64,000 bases of DNA from Cryobacterium glaciale (GCF_004402535.1 NZ_SOEY01000008.1:62001-126000), one strand, 5' to 3'; shown: positions 24,347 to 33,565, counted from the first letter of the stretch. Made by a program: numbers and translations. The notes: generated from the sequence alone by a model not told the origin.

Positions 24347-25972
24347 GTGATTGACCTGACGACACTACTGAGCAGCACCGGCACCCCCAACGATTCACCG
24401 CTCACGCCGATGCGCTTTCTGCAACGCAGCGCCGAAGTATTCCCTAACAAGGATGCGATCATCTACGGCGCCAGGCGTTACAACTACCGGGAATTCGCCC
24501 AGGCGGCCGAGGAGCTCGCGCACGCCATCCGCTCGCGCATCTCCCCGGGCGACCGGGTAATATTCCTCGCGCCGAATATACCCGAGATGCTCATCGCCCA
24601 CTATGCCGTTCCCCTGGCCGGCGGAGTACTCGTCGCGCTGAATTCGCGGCTCGCCGGACCGGAGGTGCACTACGTCCTCGAGCACTCCGAGGCCACCCTG
24701 TTGTTCATCGATGCCGAGCTGGTCGCCGGGGTCGGTGACGCGTTCGCGGCATCCGCTGCCTTGACAGGTGTCATCGAAATCGCCGACGGCGAGTTCGGGC
24801 TCACCGGCAGTGGCCTTGAGGTCGGCCAGCAGACGCTCGAATCATTCCTGGCCGAGGCCGACAACGACGGAGCCGATCCACTGGCCTGGGAGGTCACCGA
24901 CGAACGCGCGGTCATCTCGATCAACTACACCTCGGGCACGACCGGCAAGCCCAAGGGCGTCATGTATTCGCACCGCGGCGCCTACCTCAACTCCTTCGGC
25001 GAGGTGTTCCACAACAAGTTCACGAGCGACTCGGTCTACCTGTGGACCCTGCCGATGTTCCACTGCAACGGCTGGTGCACGCCGTGGGCGGTCACGGCCG
25101 CCGGCGCGACCCACGTCTGCCTGCGCACCGTGCGCGCCGAATCGGTCTGGTCGGCCATCGATACCCTCGGCGTGACCAACCTGTGCGGCGCTCCCACGGT
25201 GTGCGGCGTCATCGCCAACGCGCCGATGAAGCACCTGCTCGACACGCCGCTGTCCATCACCACGGCTGGCGCCCCGCCGTCGCCGAGCGTGATCGAGCAG
25301 CTCGATGCGCTCGGCATCACGGTCGTGCACGTCTACGGTCTCACCGAGGTCTACGGCCCGTACACGATCTGCGAATACCAGCGCGAGTGGGACGACCTGC
25401 CCGCCGACGAACGCGCCCGCAAGATCTCCCGTCAGGGCGTGGGCATGGTGCAGGCCGAATCGGCGCGCATCGTCGACTCCGCCATGACCGACGTTCCGGC
25501 CGACGCGCAGACCATCGGCGAGATCGTGCTGCGCGGCAACAACGTCATGCTCGGCTATTTCAAAGACCGGCAGGCCACAGCGGATGCCTTCCGCGGCGGC
25601 TGGTTCCACACCGGCGACCTCGGCGTTATGCACCCGGACGGGTACATCGAAATCAAGGACCGGGCCAAGGACATCATCATCTCGGGCGGCGAGAACATCT
25701 CCACCATCGAGGTCGAGAACGCGATGCTCACCCACCCGACCGTGCTCGACGTCGCCGTGGTCGGCATGCCACATCCGAAGTGGGGCGAACGACCCAAGGC
25801 CTACGTCGTGCTGCGACCCGACTCGATGGTGACCGAGGTCGACCTACTCACCCACACCCGCTACCTGATCGCAGCGTTCAAGGTGCCCGACTATGTGACC
25901 TTCGTCGACGCCCTGCCACGCACCGCTACCGGAAAGATCATGAAGGTCGTGCTGCGCGAGCTGTCCGAGTAG
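24347..25972 (+). CDS. AMP-dependent acyl-CoA synthetase/ligase
   Basis: A 541-residue ANL-superfamily enzyme that activates a carboxylic acid with ATP to the acyl-adenylate and then to acyl-CoA. The P-loop YTSGTTGKPKG lies near 195-205, followed by the YGLTEVYGP motif, the GWFHTGDLGVMHPDGYIEIKDRAKDIIISGGENIS hinge region and the C-terminal catalytic Lys in PRTATGKIMK. Start is GTG at 24347 with AAAGGAG seven bases upstream. It forms a likely operon with the acyl-CoA dehydrogenase, giving activation followed by first oxidation of a fatty or short branched acid. Chain length is undetermined. Confidence 0.92.
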   Translation: MIDLTTLLSSTGTPNDSPLTPMRFLQRSAEVFPNKDAIIYGARRYNYREFAQAAEELAHAIRSRISPGDRVIFLAPNIPEMLIAHYAVPLAGGVLVALNSRLAGPEVHYVLEHSEATLLFIDAELVAGVGDAFAASAALTGVIEIADGEFGLTGSGLEVGQQTLESFLAEADNDGADPLAWEVTDERAVISINYTSGTTGKPKGVMYSHRGAYLNSFGEVFHNKFTSDSVYLWTLPMFHCNGWCTPWAVTAAGATHVCLRTVRAESVWSAIDTLGVTNLCGAPTVCGVIANAPMKHLLDTPLSITTAGAPPSPSVIEQLDALGITVVHVYGLTEVYGPYTICEYQREWDDLPADERARKISRQGVGMVQAESARIVDSAMTDVPADAQTIGEIVLRGNNVMLGYFKDRQATADAFRGGWFHTGDLGVMHPDGYIEIKDRAKDIIISGGENISTIEVENAMLTHPTVLDVAVVGMPHPKWGERPKAYVVLRPDSMVTEVDLLTHTRYLIAAFKVPDYVTFVDALPRTATGKIMKVVLRELSE

Positions 25973-26015
25973 GCCGCTGCGCCGGCAGTCTCCTAGCGCT
26001 TGGCAGACGGGCGGT

Positions 26016-26044
26016 TTGGCAGCATCCGTCTATAGCCTTATAAG
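26016..26044 (+). promoter_or_regulatory. Strong sigma-70-like promoter before the CNNM/CBS gene
   Basis: TTGGCA at 26016-26021 and TATAAG at 26039-26044 are separated by exactly 17 bp and lie about 80 bp upstream of the ATG at 26123. Confidence 0.65.
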
Positions 26045-26122
26045 CACAATGGAAGACCCTCCCTCGCATAAACCCTCGCCCGCCACCACCGACATGCCTC
26101 TGTCACTGAGAGTGACCACAAC

Positions 26123-27490
26123 ATGTATGAGTGGATCATGGTGGGCGTAGGACTCGTTCTCACCGTCGGAACGGGAATTTTCGTAGCCTCCGAGTTCGCG
26201 CTCGTGACGCTTGACCGCAATGACCTCGAAGCCCGCCGAGATCGCGGCGAGAAACGTCTCGGTCCGACCATCAAGGCGCTCAAGATCACCTCGACCCACC
26301 TGTCGAGCGCGCAGCTGGGCATCACCCTGACCACGCTGCTGACCGGGTTCACCTTCGAACCGGCCATCCGCGCGCTGCTGAGCTCACCGTTGACGAGTGC
26401 CGGTGTGCCGGCCGGCCTTGTTCCCCTCGTGGGAACGATCATCGCCATCTCGCTCGCGACCCTGTTCTCCATGGTGATCGGCGAGCTCGTTCCCAAGAAC
26501 TTCGCCCTCGCCGTTCCGCTCGCGACGGCGAAGGTCGTCGTGCCGGCGCAGGCCGTGTTCACGACCGTGTTCAAACCCGTCATCCTGCTGTTCAACAACA
26601 CCGCCAACGCGATCATTCGTCGCTTCGGCATTGAACCGAAGGAAGAGCTCTCCGGCGCCCGCAGTGCCGAGGAGCTCAGCTTCCTGGTGCGCCGCTCCGC
26701 CCGCGAGGGGGCACTCGACGGCGACCACGCCGCCATGCTGCACCGCACCCTGCGATTCTCCGACCATTCGGCAGCCGATGTCATGACCCCCCGGGTGCGC
26801 ATGGCCTCCGTGCACGTTACCGACACGGCCGATGCCATTGTGCGTCTGGCGACCAGCACGGGCTACTCGCGTTTTCCGGTGATCGACAAGGACTCGGACG
26901 ACATCGTCGGAGTGTTGCACGTGAAACAGGCCTTCGCCGTCGCGCTGAGTGAGCGGGGCACGGTGACCGCCGCCGACCTGAAGGTGGAGGCGCTGCGCGT
27001 TCCCGAGACCATGGGCTTGGATTCCCTGCTCGCCGCCCTGCGCCAGCAGGGCTTCCAGATTGCTGTCGCCGCCGACGAATACGGCGGAACCGCCGGCATC
27101 GTCACCCTCGAAGACCTCGTTGAGGAACTCGTCGGTGAACTCGAAGACGAGCACGACCGGGCCAAGGCCGGCGTCGTGCGCTTCGGCCGGTCCGTCGTCT
27201 TCGACGCCGCCTGGCGCCCCGACGAGCTGCTCGACCGGGCCGGCGTGGCCGTTCCCGACGATGGCGACTACGACAGTGTCGGCGGATTTCTCGCCGACCA
27301 GCTCGATCGCATCCCCGAACTCGGCGACGAGGTCGCCATCGCGGGCGGCGTGCTGCGCATCGACCGTGTCGACGGCGTGCGTGTGCACCGCGTGCGTTAC
27401 ACGCCCGCCGATCCCGAGACCGACCCGAGCCTGGCCACCCCGCACGACCGAATCGTGAAGGATATCAAGAAAGACCTGATCCATGAATGA
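26123..27490 (+). CDS. Hemolysin C / CorC-type CNNM-CBS membrane protein
   Basis: A 455-residue protein. Residues about 1-200 are a CNNM membrane domain with an N-terminal helix (WIMVGVGLVLTVGTGIFVASEFALVTLDRNDLEARR) and further spans near 90 and 140. A CBS pair follows at about 215-345 (VMTPRVRMASV, AADEYGGTAGIVTLEDLVEELVGEL). A CorC/HlyC transporter-associated domain lies at about 355-435. Members are implicated in Mg2+/Co2+ efflux or homeostasis. The stop overlaps the start of a second, shortened CNNM gene by eight bases, the usual tandem arrangement in actinobacteria. Confidence 0.92.
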   Translation: MYEWIMVGVGLVLTVGTGIFVASEFALVTLDRNDLEARRDRGEKRLGPTIKALKITSTHLSSAQLGITLTTLLTGFTFEPAIRALLSSPLTSAGVPAGLVPLVGTIIAISLATLFSMVIGELVPKNFALAVPLATAKVVVPAQAVFTTVFKPVILLFNNTANAIIRRFGIEPKEELSGARSAEELSFLVRRSAREGALDGDHAAMLHRTLRFSDHSAADVMTPRVRMASVHVTDTADAIVRLATSTGYSRFPVIDKDSDDIVGVLHVKQAFAVALSERGTVTAADLKVEALRVPETMGLDSLLAALRQQGFQIAVAADEYGGTAGIVTLEDLVEELVGELEDEHDRAKAGVVRFGRSVVFDAAWRPDELLDRAGVAVPDDGDYDSVGGFLADQLDRIPELGDEVAIAGGVLRIDRVDGVRVHRVRYTPADPETDPSLATPHDRIVKDIKKDLIHE

Positions 27491-27794
27491 GTATCTGCCC
27501 GGCCTGATCTGGCTCGTCGTGCTGCTGGTGGTGAACGCGTTCTTCGTCGGCGCCGAATTCGCCGTGATCTCCGCCCGCCGCTCCCAGATCGAGCCGGTGC
27601 CGAGCAAGCGGCTGCGCCGACTCGCATCCGTTTCGTGTGACAGCGAGTTGGAGGATGCGCTCGCGTCGATGCGTCGCCTCGGCGCTCACGTGGCGACGGC
27701 GTTCGACGCCGACGGCACCGTGACCGGTGTGCTCTTTCTGGAGGACATCATCGAGGAGCTCGTTGGCCAGGTCGAGGATGCCACCTCGATCTGA
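27483..27794 (+). pseudogene. Second CNNM/CBS gene with a large internal deletion
   Basis: The 103-residue frame begins like a CNNM protein (EYLPGLIWLVVLLVVNAFFVGAEFAVISARRSQIEP) and from about residue 42 continues as the end of a second CBS domain (ALASMRRLGAHVATAFDADG, LFLEDIIEELVGQVEDATS). A normal paralogue is about 340-360 residues, so roughly 240 residues holding the rest of the membrane domain and the first CBS are gone, without loss of frame. A one-helix product could still be made, but transport function is not expected. Confidence 0.75.
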
Positions 27795-27815
27795 CCGGTC
27801 GGCACACAACTGCAG

Positions 27816-27830
27816 GAACTATTGTAGTTC
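27816..27830. promoter_or_regulatory. 15-bp palindrome directly before the UvrA-like gene
   Basis: GAACTATTGTAGTTC is a perfect palindrome (6-bp arms, 3-bp spacer) ending two bases before the ATG at 27833. No Shine-Dalgarno sequence is visible and TATTGT (27820-27825) could be a -10 box of a leaderless transcript, so a bound protein would block transcription. Confidence 0.5.
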
Positions 27831-27832
27831 GG

Positions 27833-30304
27833 ATGCTTAGCGAAAATCAGTCCGAGGGCTTCGTGCGGGTGCGCGGTGCCCGAGAAAACAACCTGCGCAA
27901 TGTAAACGTCGACGTACCCAGGGACGCCATCGTCGCGTTCACCGGCGTCTCGGGCTCCGGCAAATCCTCGCTCGCCTTCGGCACCATCTTCGCCGAGGCG
28001 CAGCGTCGCTTCTTCGAGTCGGTCGCGCCCTATGCCCGCCGACTCATCCAACAGGGGCATACCCCGCACGTCGATGAGATCACCGGGCTGCCCCCTGCCG
28101 TCGCGCTGCAACAACGCCGCGGGACACCGAGCTCCCGCTCGAGCGTCGGTACGGTCACCACCCTCTCCAACTCGCTGCGCATGATGTATTCCCGTGCCGG
28201 GATATATCCAGCGGATGCGGCCGGTCGCCTCGAATCCGACTCCTTCTCCCCGAACACGGCGATGGGTGCCTGCCCGCGCTGCCACGGCCTGGGCCTGGCC
28301 CACACCGTCAGCGAAGCGTCGATGGTGCTCGATCCCGCGCTGAGCATCCGCGATGGCGCGATCGCGGCGTGGCCCGGTGCCTGGCAGGGCAAGAATCTGC
28401 GCGACATTGTCGCGGTGCTCGGCTACGACATCGACCGGCCCTGGCAGGACCTACCGCGCGCCGATCGTGACTGGATTCTGTTCACCGAGCAACAACCGGT
28501 GGTCGAGGTCATGCCGCAACGCGACCGCATCGCCAAGCCCTACCAGGGCCGATTCTGGAGCGCGAAAAGCTTCGTGCTGCACACCCTGGCCGACAGCAAA
28601 AGCCCCAACGTGCGGCAGCGGGTGCTGCGCTACGTCGATACCGGCCCCTGCCCGGACTGCGCCGGGAGCGGCCTGAAGCCCGAAGCCCTCGCCGTGACCG
28701 TGGCCGGCCGGTCGATTGCCGCGCTCAATGCCCTGCCGATGACCGCGCTGGCCGAGATCCTGCGGCCAATCGTCGCGGGCGACCCCGCCGCAACGGAGGT
28801 GGCCGTCACCCTGGCCGGCGACCTGCTGCGCCGCATCGACGTGCTGCTCGAACTGGGCCTCGGCTACCTGGCCCTCGGCCGGTCGACGCCCACCCTGTCG
28901 CCGGGGGAGATGCAGCGGCTGCGCATCGCCACCCAGCTGCGCTCCGGCCTGTTCGGCGTTATCTACGTGCTCGACGAGCCCTCGGCCGGGCTACACCCGG
29001 CCGACGCGGAGCCCCTGCTGCTCGTGCTCGAGCAGCTCAAGCAGTCGGGCAACTCGGTCTTCGTGGTCGAACACAATATGGACGTCGTCAGAAGCGCCGA
29101 CTGGGTCGTCGACGTTGGCCCCCGGGCCGGCGAGGGCGGCGGCGAGGTGCTCTACAGCGGTCCGACCGCTGGGCTCGCGGCGGTGGGGCCGTCCGTGACA
29201 CGGCGCTACCTGTTCGCCGAGGATCGCGAGCCGGTGGCGCGGGGCGAGCTGCGGCATCCGCTCGGCTGGTTGGGGTTGACCGACGTGACCAGACACAACC
29301 TGCAGGGTCTCGACGCGCAGATTCCGCTCGGGGTTTTGACGGCGGTGACCGGAGTGAGCGGGTCGGGCAAGTCTACCCTGGTCAGCCAGGTGCTCGCAGA
29401 GGCTGTGGGGCAGCATCTGCATCCCGATCCCGACGACGTGCCGGTGCTCGATCTCGACGATCCCGACGCCGACATGGAGGCTGCCTCCAGCCTGGTCGCC
29501 GCGGTGACCGGGCTCGAGGCCGTCGATCGGCTGGTGCAGGTGGACCAGAAGCCGATCGGGCGCACGCCGCGCTCCAACCTCGCCACCTACACCGGCCTGT
29601 TCGATGCCGTGCGGGCCACCTTCGCGGCCACCGACGAGGCTCGCGCGCGCGGCTTCACCGCCTCACGGTTCTCGTTCAACGTGGCCGGCGGCCGCTGCGA
29701 GACCTGCCTCGGCGAGGGTTTCGTGGCCGTCGGACTGCTCTTTCTGCCGGGCAGCTACGCGCCCTGCCCGGACTGTGGCGGCTCGCGCTACAACCCCGAG
29801 ACCCTCAAGGTGACCTACCGCGGCAAGAACGTCGCCGAGGTGCTCGGCCTCACAGTGGATGCCGCGCTCGGCTTTCTCACCGACGTCACCGCCGCCGCGC
29901 GCAGCCTCGAAACCCTGCGCGAGGTGGGCCTCGGTTATCTGCGGCTCGGGCAGCCGGCCACCGAGCTCTCCGGCGGCGAGGCCCAGCGCATTAAGCTTGC
30001 GACCGAACTGCAGCGCGCCCGTCGCGGCCACACGCTCTACCTGCTCGACGAACCGACGACCGGGCTGCACCCGGCCGATGTGGAGCTGCTCCTGCACCAG
30101 CTCGGACGCCTCGTCGACGCCGGAAACACCGTCGTCGTGGTGGAACACGAGATGGACGTGGTCGCAACCGCCGACTGGGTGATCGACCTCGGCCCCGGCG
30201 GTGGCGACGCCGGCGGCCGCATCATCGCCGCCGGCACCCCCGCCACGGTCGCCGCCCACCCAACGAGCAAAACCGCTCCCTATCTCAAGCTTCGCCTATC
30301 CTGA
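27833..30304 (+). CDS. Short UvrA-like ABC ATPase (UvrA2 class)
   Basis: An 823-residue protein with two ABC ATPase halves: Walker A GVSGSGKSSLAFG near 38 and GVSGSGKSTLVSQ near 506, Walker B YVLDEPSAGLHP and YLLDEPTTGLHP. Zinc-finger cysteines lie at CPRCHGLG, CPDCAGSG, and CETCLGEG...CPDCGGS. It is about 120-150 residues shorter than UvrA and lacks the UvrB-binding insertion region typical of UvrA1, matching UvrA2/DrrC-type proteins linked to drug self-resistance or auxiliary DNA repair. The first signature is SPGEMQ rather than SGGE. The following MFS exporter gene makes an antibiotic-tolerance role plausible, by inference. Confidence 0.9.
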   Translation: MLSENQSEGFVRVRGARENNLRNVNVDVPRDAIVAFTGVSGSGKSSLAFGTIFAEAQRRFFESVAPYARRLIQQGHTPHVDEITGLPPAVALQQRRGTPSSRSSVGTVTTLSNSLRMMYSRAGIYPADAAGRLESDSFSPNTAMGACPRCHGLGLAHTVSEASMVLDPALSIRDGAIAAWPGAWQGKNLRDIVAVLGYDIDRPWQDLPRADRDWILFTEQQPVVEVMPQRDRIAKPYQGRFWSAKSFVLHTLADSKSPNVRQRVLRYVDTGPCPDCAGSGLKPEALAVTVAGRSIAALNALPMTALAEILRPIVAGDPAATEVAVTLAGDLLRRIDVLLELGLGYLALGRSTPTLSPGEMQRLRIATQLRSGLFGVIYVLDEPSAGLHPADAEPLLLVLEQLKQSGNSVFVVEHNMDVVRSADWVVDVGPRAGEGGGEVLYSGPTAGLAAVGPSVTRRYLFAEDREPVARGELRHPLGWLGLTDVTRHNLQGLDAQIPLGVLTAVTGVSGSGKSTLVSQVLAEAVGQHLHPDPDDVPVLDLDDPDADMEAASSLVAAVTGLEAVDRLVQVDQKPIGRTPRSNLATYTGLFDAVRATFAATDEARARGFTASRFSFNVAGGRCETCLGEGFVAVGLLFLPGSYAPCPDCGGSRYNPETLKVTYRGKNVAEVLGLTVDAALGFLTDVTAAARSLETLREVGLGYLRLGQPATELSGGEAQRIKLATELQRARRGHTLYLLDEPTTGLHPADVELLLHQLGRLVDAGNTVVVVEHEMDVVATADWVIDLGPGGGDAGGRIIAAGTPATVAAHPTSKTAPYLKLRLS

Positions 30305-30309
30305 CTGAA

Positions 30310-30370
30310 CGCGAGAGCGGGAAATTTGTTGTTTCACGGTACCGCAAGCAACGTTTTTCCCGCTTTCGCG
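30310..30370. terminator. Long inverted repeat after the UvrA-like gene
   Basis: CGCGAGAGCGGGAAA (30310-30324) pairs with its complement at 30356-30370 with one mismatch. The 31-base interior can partly extend the stem (TTGTTG with CAAGCAA). It starts six bases after the stop and is likely a terminator hairpin, though no T run follows the outer stem. Confidence 0.55.
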
Positions 30371-30518
30371 AACTTCGCCAGCGCAGGAATAATCCATACC
30401 CTGCACGACGCTGCACTTAGAGGCGCACACAGCGAACCGGCCCGGGGGGCGCACGGCCGCTCATTCTCGCATGTCATTAATTGGCACATTCCCTTCTCGC
30501 ACCACGTCAGGACCAGCC

Positions 30519-31970
30519 ATGACCGCAACAACCAGCGCGCCCACGACCGAGGCCGAGGTGCACCCCGACGCCAAGCGCAACCAGCTGGTGATCCGACTGC
30601 TGTTGGTCTCCGCGTTTGTCGTCATTTTGAACGAGACCATCATGGGCGTGGCGCTGCCGCACCTCATGAAGGACCTCAGCATCACCGCGACCGCCGCGCA
30701 GTGGCTGACCACGGCGTTCATGCTCACCATGGCCGTGGTCATTCCGATCACCGGTTTCCTCATCCAGCGTTTCAACACCCGCCCGGTGTTCATCGCCGCC
30801 ATGACGCTGTTTAGCACCGGAACCCTGATCGCCGCGCTCGCGCCCGGCTTCGAGGTGCTGCTGCTGGGCCGCATCGTGCAGGCCAGCGGTACGGCCATCA
30901 TGATGCCGTTGCTCATGACAACCGTCATGACGCTCGTCGCACCGGCTTCGCGGGGCAAGACCATGGGAAACATCTCCATCGTCATCTCGGTCGCCCCGGC
31001 GATCGGCCCGACGATCTCCGGCGTGATCCTCAGCGTGCTCGACTGGCGCTGGATGTTCATCCTCGTGCTACCGATCGCGATCGGCGCGCTCATCCTCGGC
31101 GCCTCACGCATCCAGAACGTGACGACGCCGCGCAAGGTTCCGCTCGACGTCCTCTCCGTCATCCTCTCGGCTTTCGGCTTCGGCGGGTTCGTTTACGGCC
31201 TGAGCAACCTGGGTGGGGCATCCGCTGCCGGCTGGGTGCCGCTCGGCATCGGCCTGGTCGCCCTCGCCTTGTTCGTGCTGCGCCAGCTGCGATTGCAGCG
31301 CACCGATCGCGCCTTGCTCGACCTGCGCGTGTTCAGCTCGCGCACCTTCACCCTCTCGATTTCCATGCTGAGCATCAGCATGCTCGCCCTGTTCGGCACC
31401 ATCATCTTGCTGCCGCTGTACATGCAGAACGTGCTCGGCCTGACCGCCCTCGAAACCGGGCTGCTGCTGCTCCCTGGTGGCCTCACCATGGGACTGCTCG
31501 CGCCGTTCGTCGGGCGCATCTACGACCATCGTGGCCCGACCATCCTGCTGGTTCCCGGATCGATCATCGTCAGCGCCGCGTTCTGGGCGATGACCATGAT
31601 GGGTCAGACCACGCCGCCATGGATGCTCCTGATCGCCCATGTTGGCATGAGCGCCGGCCTCTCCCTGCTGTTCACGCCGCTGTTCACCTCGGGCCTCGGC
31701 TCGCTCAAGCCGAGCCTGTACTCGCACGGCAGCGCGGTCGTCGGCACCATCCAGCAGCTCGCCGGCGCCGTCGGAACGGCCCTGTTCATCGCCGTCATGA
31801 CCGCACAGTCGGCCGCGCTCATGGCGCAGGGCGTCTCCGAGATCTCAGCGACGGCATCCGGTATTCGCGGTGCGTTCCTGTGCGGCGCCATCATCTCACT
31901 GTTCGCGATTCCGGCCGCGTTCCTCGTGCGTCGCCCGCCGCTCGGCGCCCCCGTCGCGGTCGGTCACTAA
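30519..31970 (+). CDS. DHA2-family MFS drug/proton antiporter
   Basis: A 483-residue integral membrane protein with about 14 hydrophobic helices, the count of the DHA2 (EmrB/QacA) family. The motif A-like segment is TGFLIQRFNTRPVF and the antiporter motif C region is VAPAIGPTISGVIL. The start at 30519 has AGGA six bases upstream; an ATG at 30471 in the same frame lacks a ribosome-binding site. It exports drugs, dyes or metabolites using the proton gradient. Its position after the UvrA-like ATPase suggests joint toxin tolerance, but the two genes are separated by a hairpin and need not be co-transcribed. Confidence 0.9.
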   Translation: MTATTSAPTTEAEVHPDAKRNQLVIRLLLVSAFVVILNETIMGVALPHLMKDLSITATAAQWLTTAFMLTMAVVIPITGFLIQRFNTRPVFIAAMTLFSTGTLIAALAPGFEVLLLGRIVQASGTAIMMPLLMTTVMTLVAPASRGKTMGNISIVISVAPAIGPTISGVILSVLDWRWMFILVLPIAIGALILGASRIQNVTTPRKVPLDVLSVILSAFGFGGFVYGLSNLGGASAAGWVPLGIGLVALALFVLRQLRLQRTDRALLDLRVFSSRTFTLSISMLSISMLALFGTIILLPLYMQNVLGLTALETGLLLLPGGLTMGLLAPFVGRIYDHRGPTILLVPGSIIVSAAFWAMTMMGQTTPPWMLLIAHVGMSAGLSLLFTPLFTSGLGSLKPSLYSHGSAVVGTIQQLAGAVGTALFIAVMTAQSAALMAQGVSEISATASGIRGAFLCGAIISLFAIPAAFLVRRPPLGAPVAVGH

Positions 31971-31980
31971 CTGGCCTCAG

Positions 31981-32634
31981 TCAGCGGATGCGCTGGGCCA
32001 GCACCGCAGGATGCTCGCCGGGCAGACCGTGCCGCCGGCCACTCTGCAGCAGCGCGACGTTCTTCTTCTCCCAGTCGCGCAGCGCCTGGCGCAGGGGGTC
32101 GATCGCGGCGCTCTCCGCGCAGCTGCCGGCGGTGCGGCCGCAGGAGCATTTTTGAGCCGCCGAGTTGTTCTGCGGCGCCGAGTCGTGGTGCAGCGCCTCA
32201 GTGCGCCAGATGCCAGCCATCGCCCAGTCGATCTGACGCCGGGCCAGCTCGGTGTTGCGTTCTGCCCGTTTGACCAGGTCGTTCTGCAGCAATCCGCGCA
32301 CGCCCTCGATTCCGGCCGAGAATTGTCCGGCGACCAGGGCACTGAGTTTGGCGACCTGGTCGCGCAGCGCGGTCAGATCGGTGTCTCTGGCGACGAGCAG
32401 GGCATCCGTTTCGGCGATATATTCGGCGTGGCTGGTCTCGCTCGAAGCCCACCGCGCCGCCCACAGCTTCACGTGTTCGAGATCGCGGCGCTCGCTCTTC
32501 TCAGTTCCAAGATGGTGCACGCACTTCGAGCAGACCACCTGGTCGCTCAGCGAGGTGAAGTGAAACGGCTGCGGCGCGAGGCAGCAGAGGCAGGCCGCTT
32601 CGACGTCGACGTGCAGCGGATACGCGTGTGTCAC
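31981..32634 (-). CDS. Cysteine-rich hypothetical protein
   Basis: A 217-residue protein I do not recognise. The N-terminus has CLCC and, 20 residues on, CSKC, which together look like a zinc ribbon. A second Cys cluster CSCGRTAGSC lies near 170. The middle (about 70-140) is strongly helical and may coil. Start is GTG at 32634 with GGGGG five bases before; it converges with the MFS gene. It has no signal peptide, so it is probably cytoplasmic and metal-binding or nucleic-acid-binding; the function is unknown. Confidence 0.65.
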   Translation of the reverse strand: MTHAYPLHVDVEAACLCCLAPQPFHFTSLSDQVVCSKCVHHLGTEKSERRDLEHVKLWAARWASSETSHAEYIAETDALLVARDTDLTALRDQVAKLSALVAGQFSAGIEGVRGLLQNDLVKRAERNTELARRQIDWAMAGIWRTEALHHDSAPQNNSAAQKCSCGRTAGSCAESAAIDPLRQALRDWEKKNVALLQSGRRHGLPGEHPAVLAQRIR

Positions 32635-32701
32635 GGCTGCCCCCTCTCACTGTTGTACCTTCGAGAATACCGGTTCACGCGGCCAGCCGGCGGGTTAGGG
32701 T

Positions 32702-33565
32702 GTGGGTGTGCCGCCGTCGCCCCGCCCCACCGCCACCCGCGAGTTCGTCGCCGGGGCCGGCTTTCTCGGGCGCGGCCTCAGAATGTGGATCACCTCACCG
32801 CGCCTCATGCTGCTCGGCGCCCTGCCGGCGTTCATCGTGGGCATCGTCTACCTCGCCGGAATCGTGCTCCTGCTGGTCAATGTCGAGGCCACCGCCGCCT
32901 GGCTCACTCCGTTCGCGAGCGGCTGGGGAGAGCCGTGGCGCACGGGTCTGCGGGTCGTGGCGGGCGTCGCGGTCGCGGCCGCCGGCATCCTCTTGATGGC
33001 GTACACCTTTGTAGCGGTGACACTGCTGGTCGGCGACCCCTTCTACGAGCGCATCTGGCGGTCGGTCGAGATCAGCCTCGGCGACGCGCCGGTCGAAGAA
33101 CACCGCAGTCTGGTGCGTTCCGTCGCCGACGCCCTGCGGCTGGTCGGCCTCGCCCTTCTGGTCGCGCTCGTACTGCTGCTGTGCGGCCTGATTCCCGGGC
33201 TCGGCCAGCTGCTCGCGCTCCTTCTCGGCGCGCTGTTCGGCGGCTGGATCCTCGCCCTCGAACTCACCGGCTTCGCCTTCGATGCCCGCGGATTCACCCT
33301 CACCCAGCGACGACGGATGCTCCGCTCCCGCCGTCCCCGCAGCCTCGGTTTCGGGGTGCTCACCTATGTACTGTTCCTGATTCCGGGCGCGGCCGTCATC
33401 GTGATGCCCGCGGCGGTCGCTGGAGCGGCCCTGCTCAGCCGCGACATTCTCGCGACCACGCCTGATCTACCGCGTGCGGTGGATGATGCGCCCACTCCGA
33501 GCCGCGATGGCGCGAACGACGGCGGGACGCGCGCCCAGCCAGACCGCGGCCACGAGCAGGAGTGA
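32702..33565 (+). CDS. EI24 / CysZ-like membrane protein
   Basis: A 287-residue protein with four to five hydrophobic segments (LGALPAFIVGIVYLAGIVLLLV, VVAGVAVAAAGILLMAYTFVAVTLL, LVGLALLVALVLLLCGLIPGLGQLLALLLGALFGGWILAL, GVLTYVLFLIPGAAVIVMPAAVAGAALL). The VGDPFYERI and FDARGF elements are typical of EI24-domain proteins, related to the CysZ sulfate permease. Substrate is unknown. Its last 99 bases overlap the convergent cytochrome gene, and the Asp/Arg-rich tail encoded there is probably dispensable. Confidence 0.8.
   Translation: MGVPPSPRPTATREFVAGAGFLGRGLRMWITSPRLMLLGALPAFIVGIVYLAGIVLLLVNVEATAAWLTPFASGWGEPWRTGLRVVAGVAVAAAGILLMAYTFVAVTLLVGDPFYERIWRSVEISLGDAPVEEHRSLVRSVADALRLVGLALLVALVLLLCGLIPGLGQLLALLLGALFGGWILALELTGFAFDARGFTLTQRRRMLRSRRPRSLGFGVLTYVLFLIPGAAVIVMPAAVAGAALLSRDILATTPDLPRAVDDAPTPSRDGANDGGTRAQPDRGHEQE

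Noticed and set aside
27816-27830. LexA/SOS box before the UvrA-like gene
   Set aside because: GAAC and GTTC are seven bases apart; actinobacterial LexA boxes need four.
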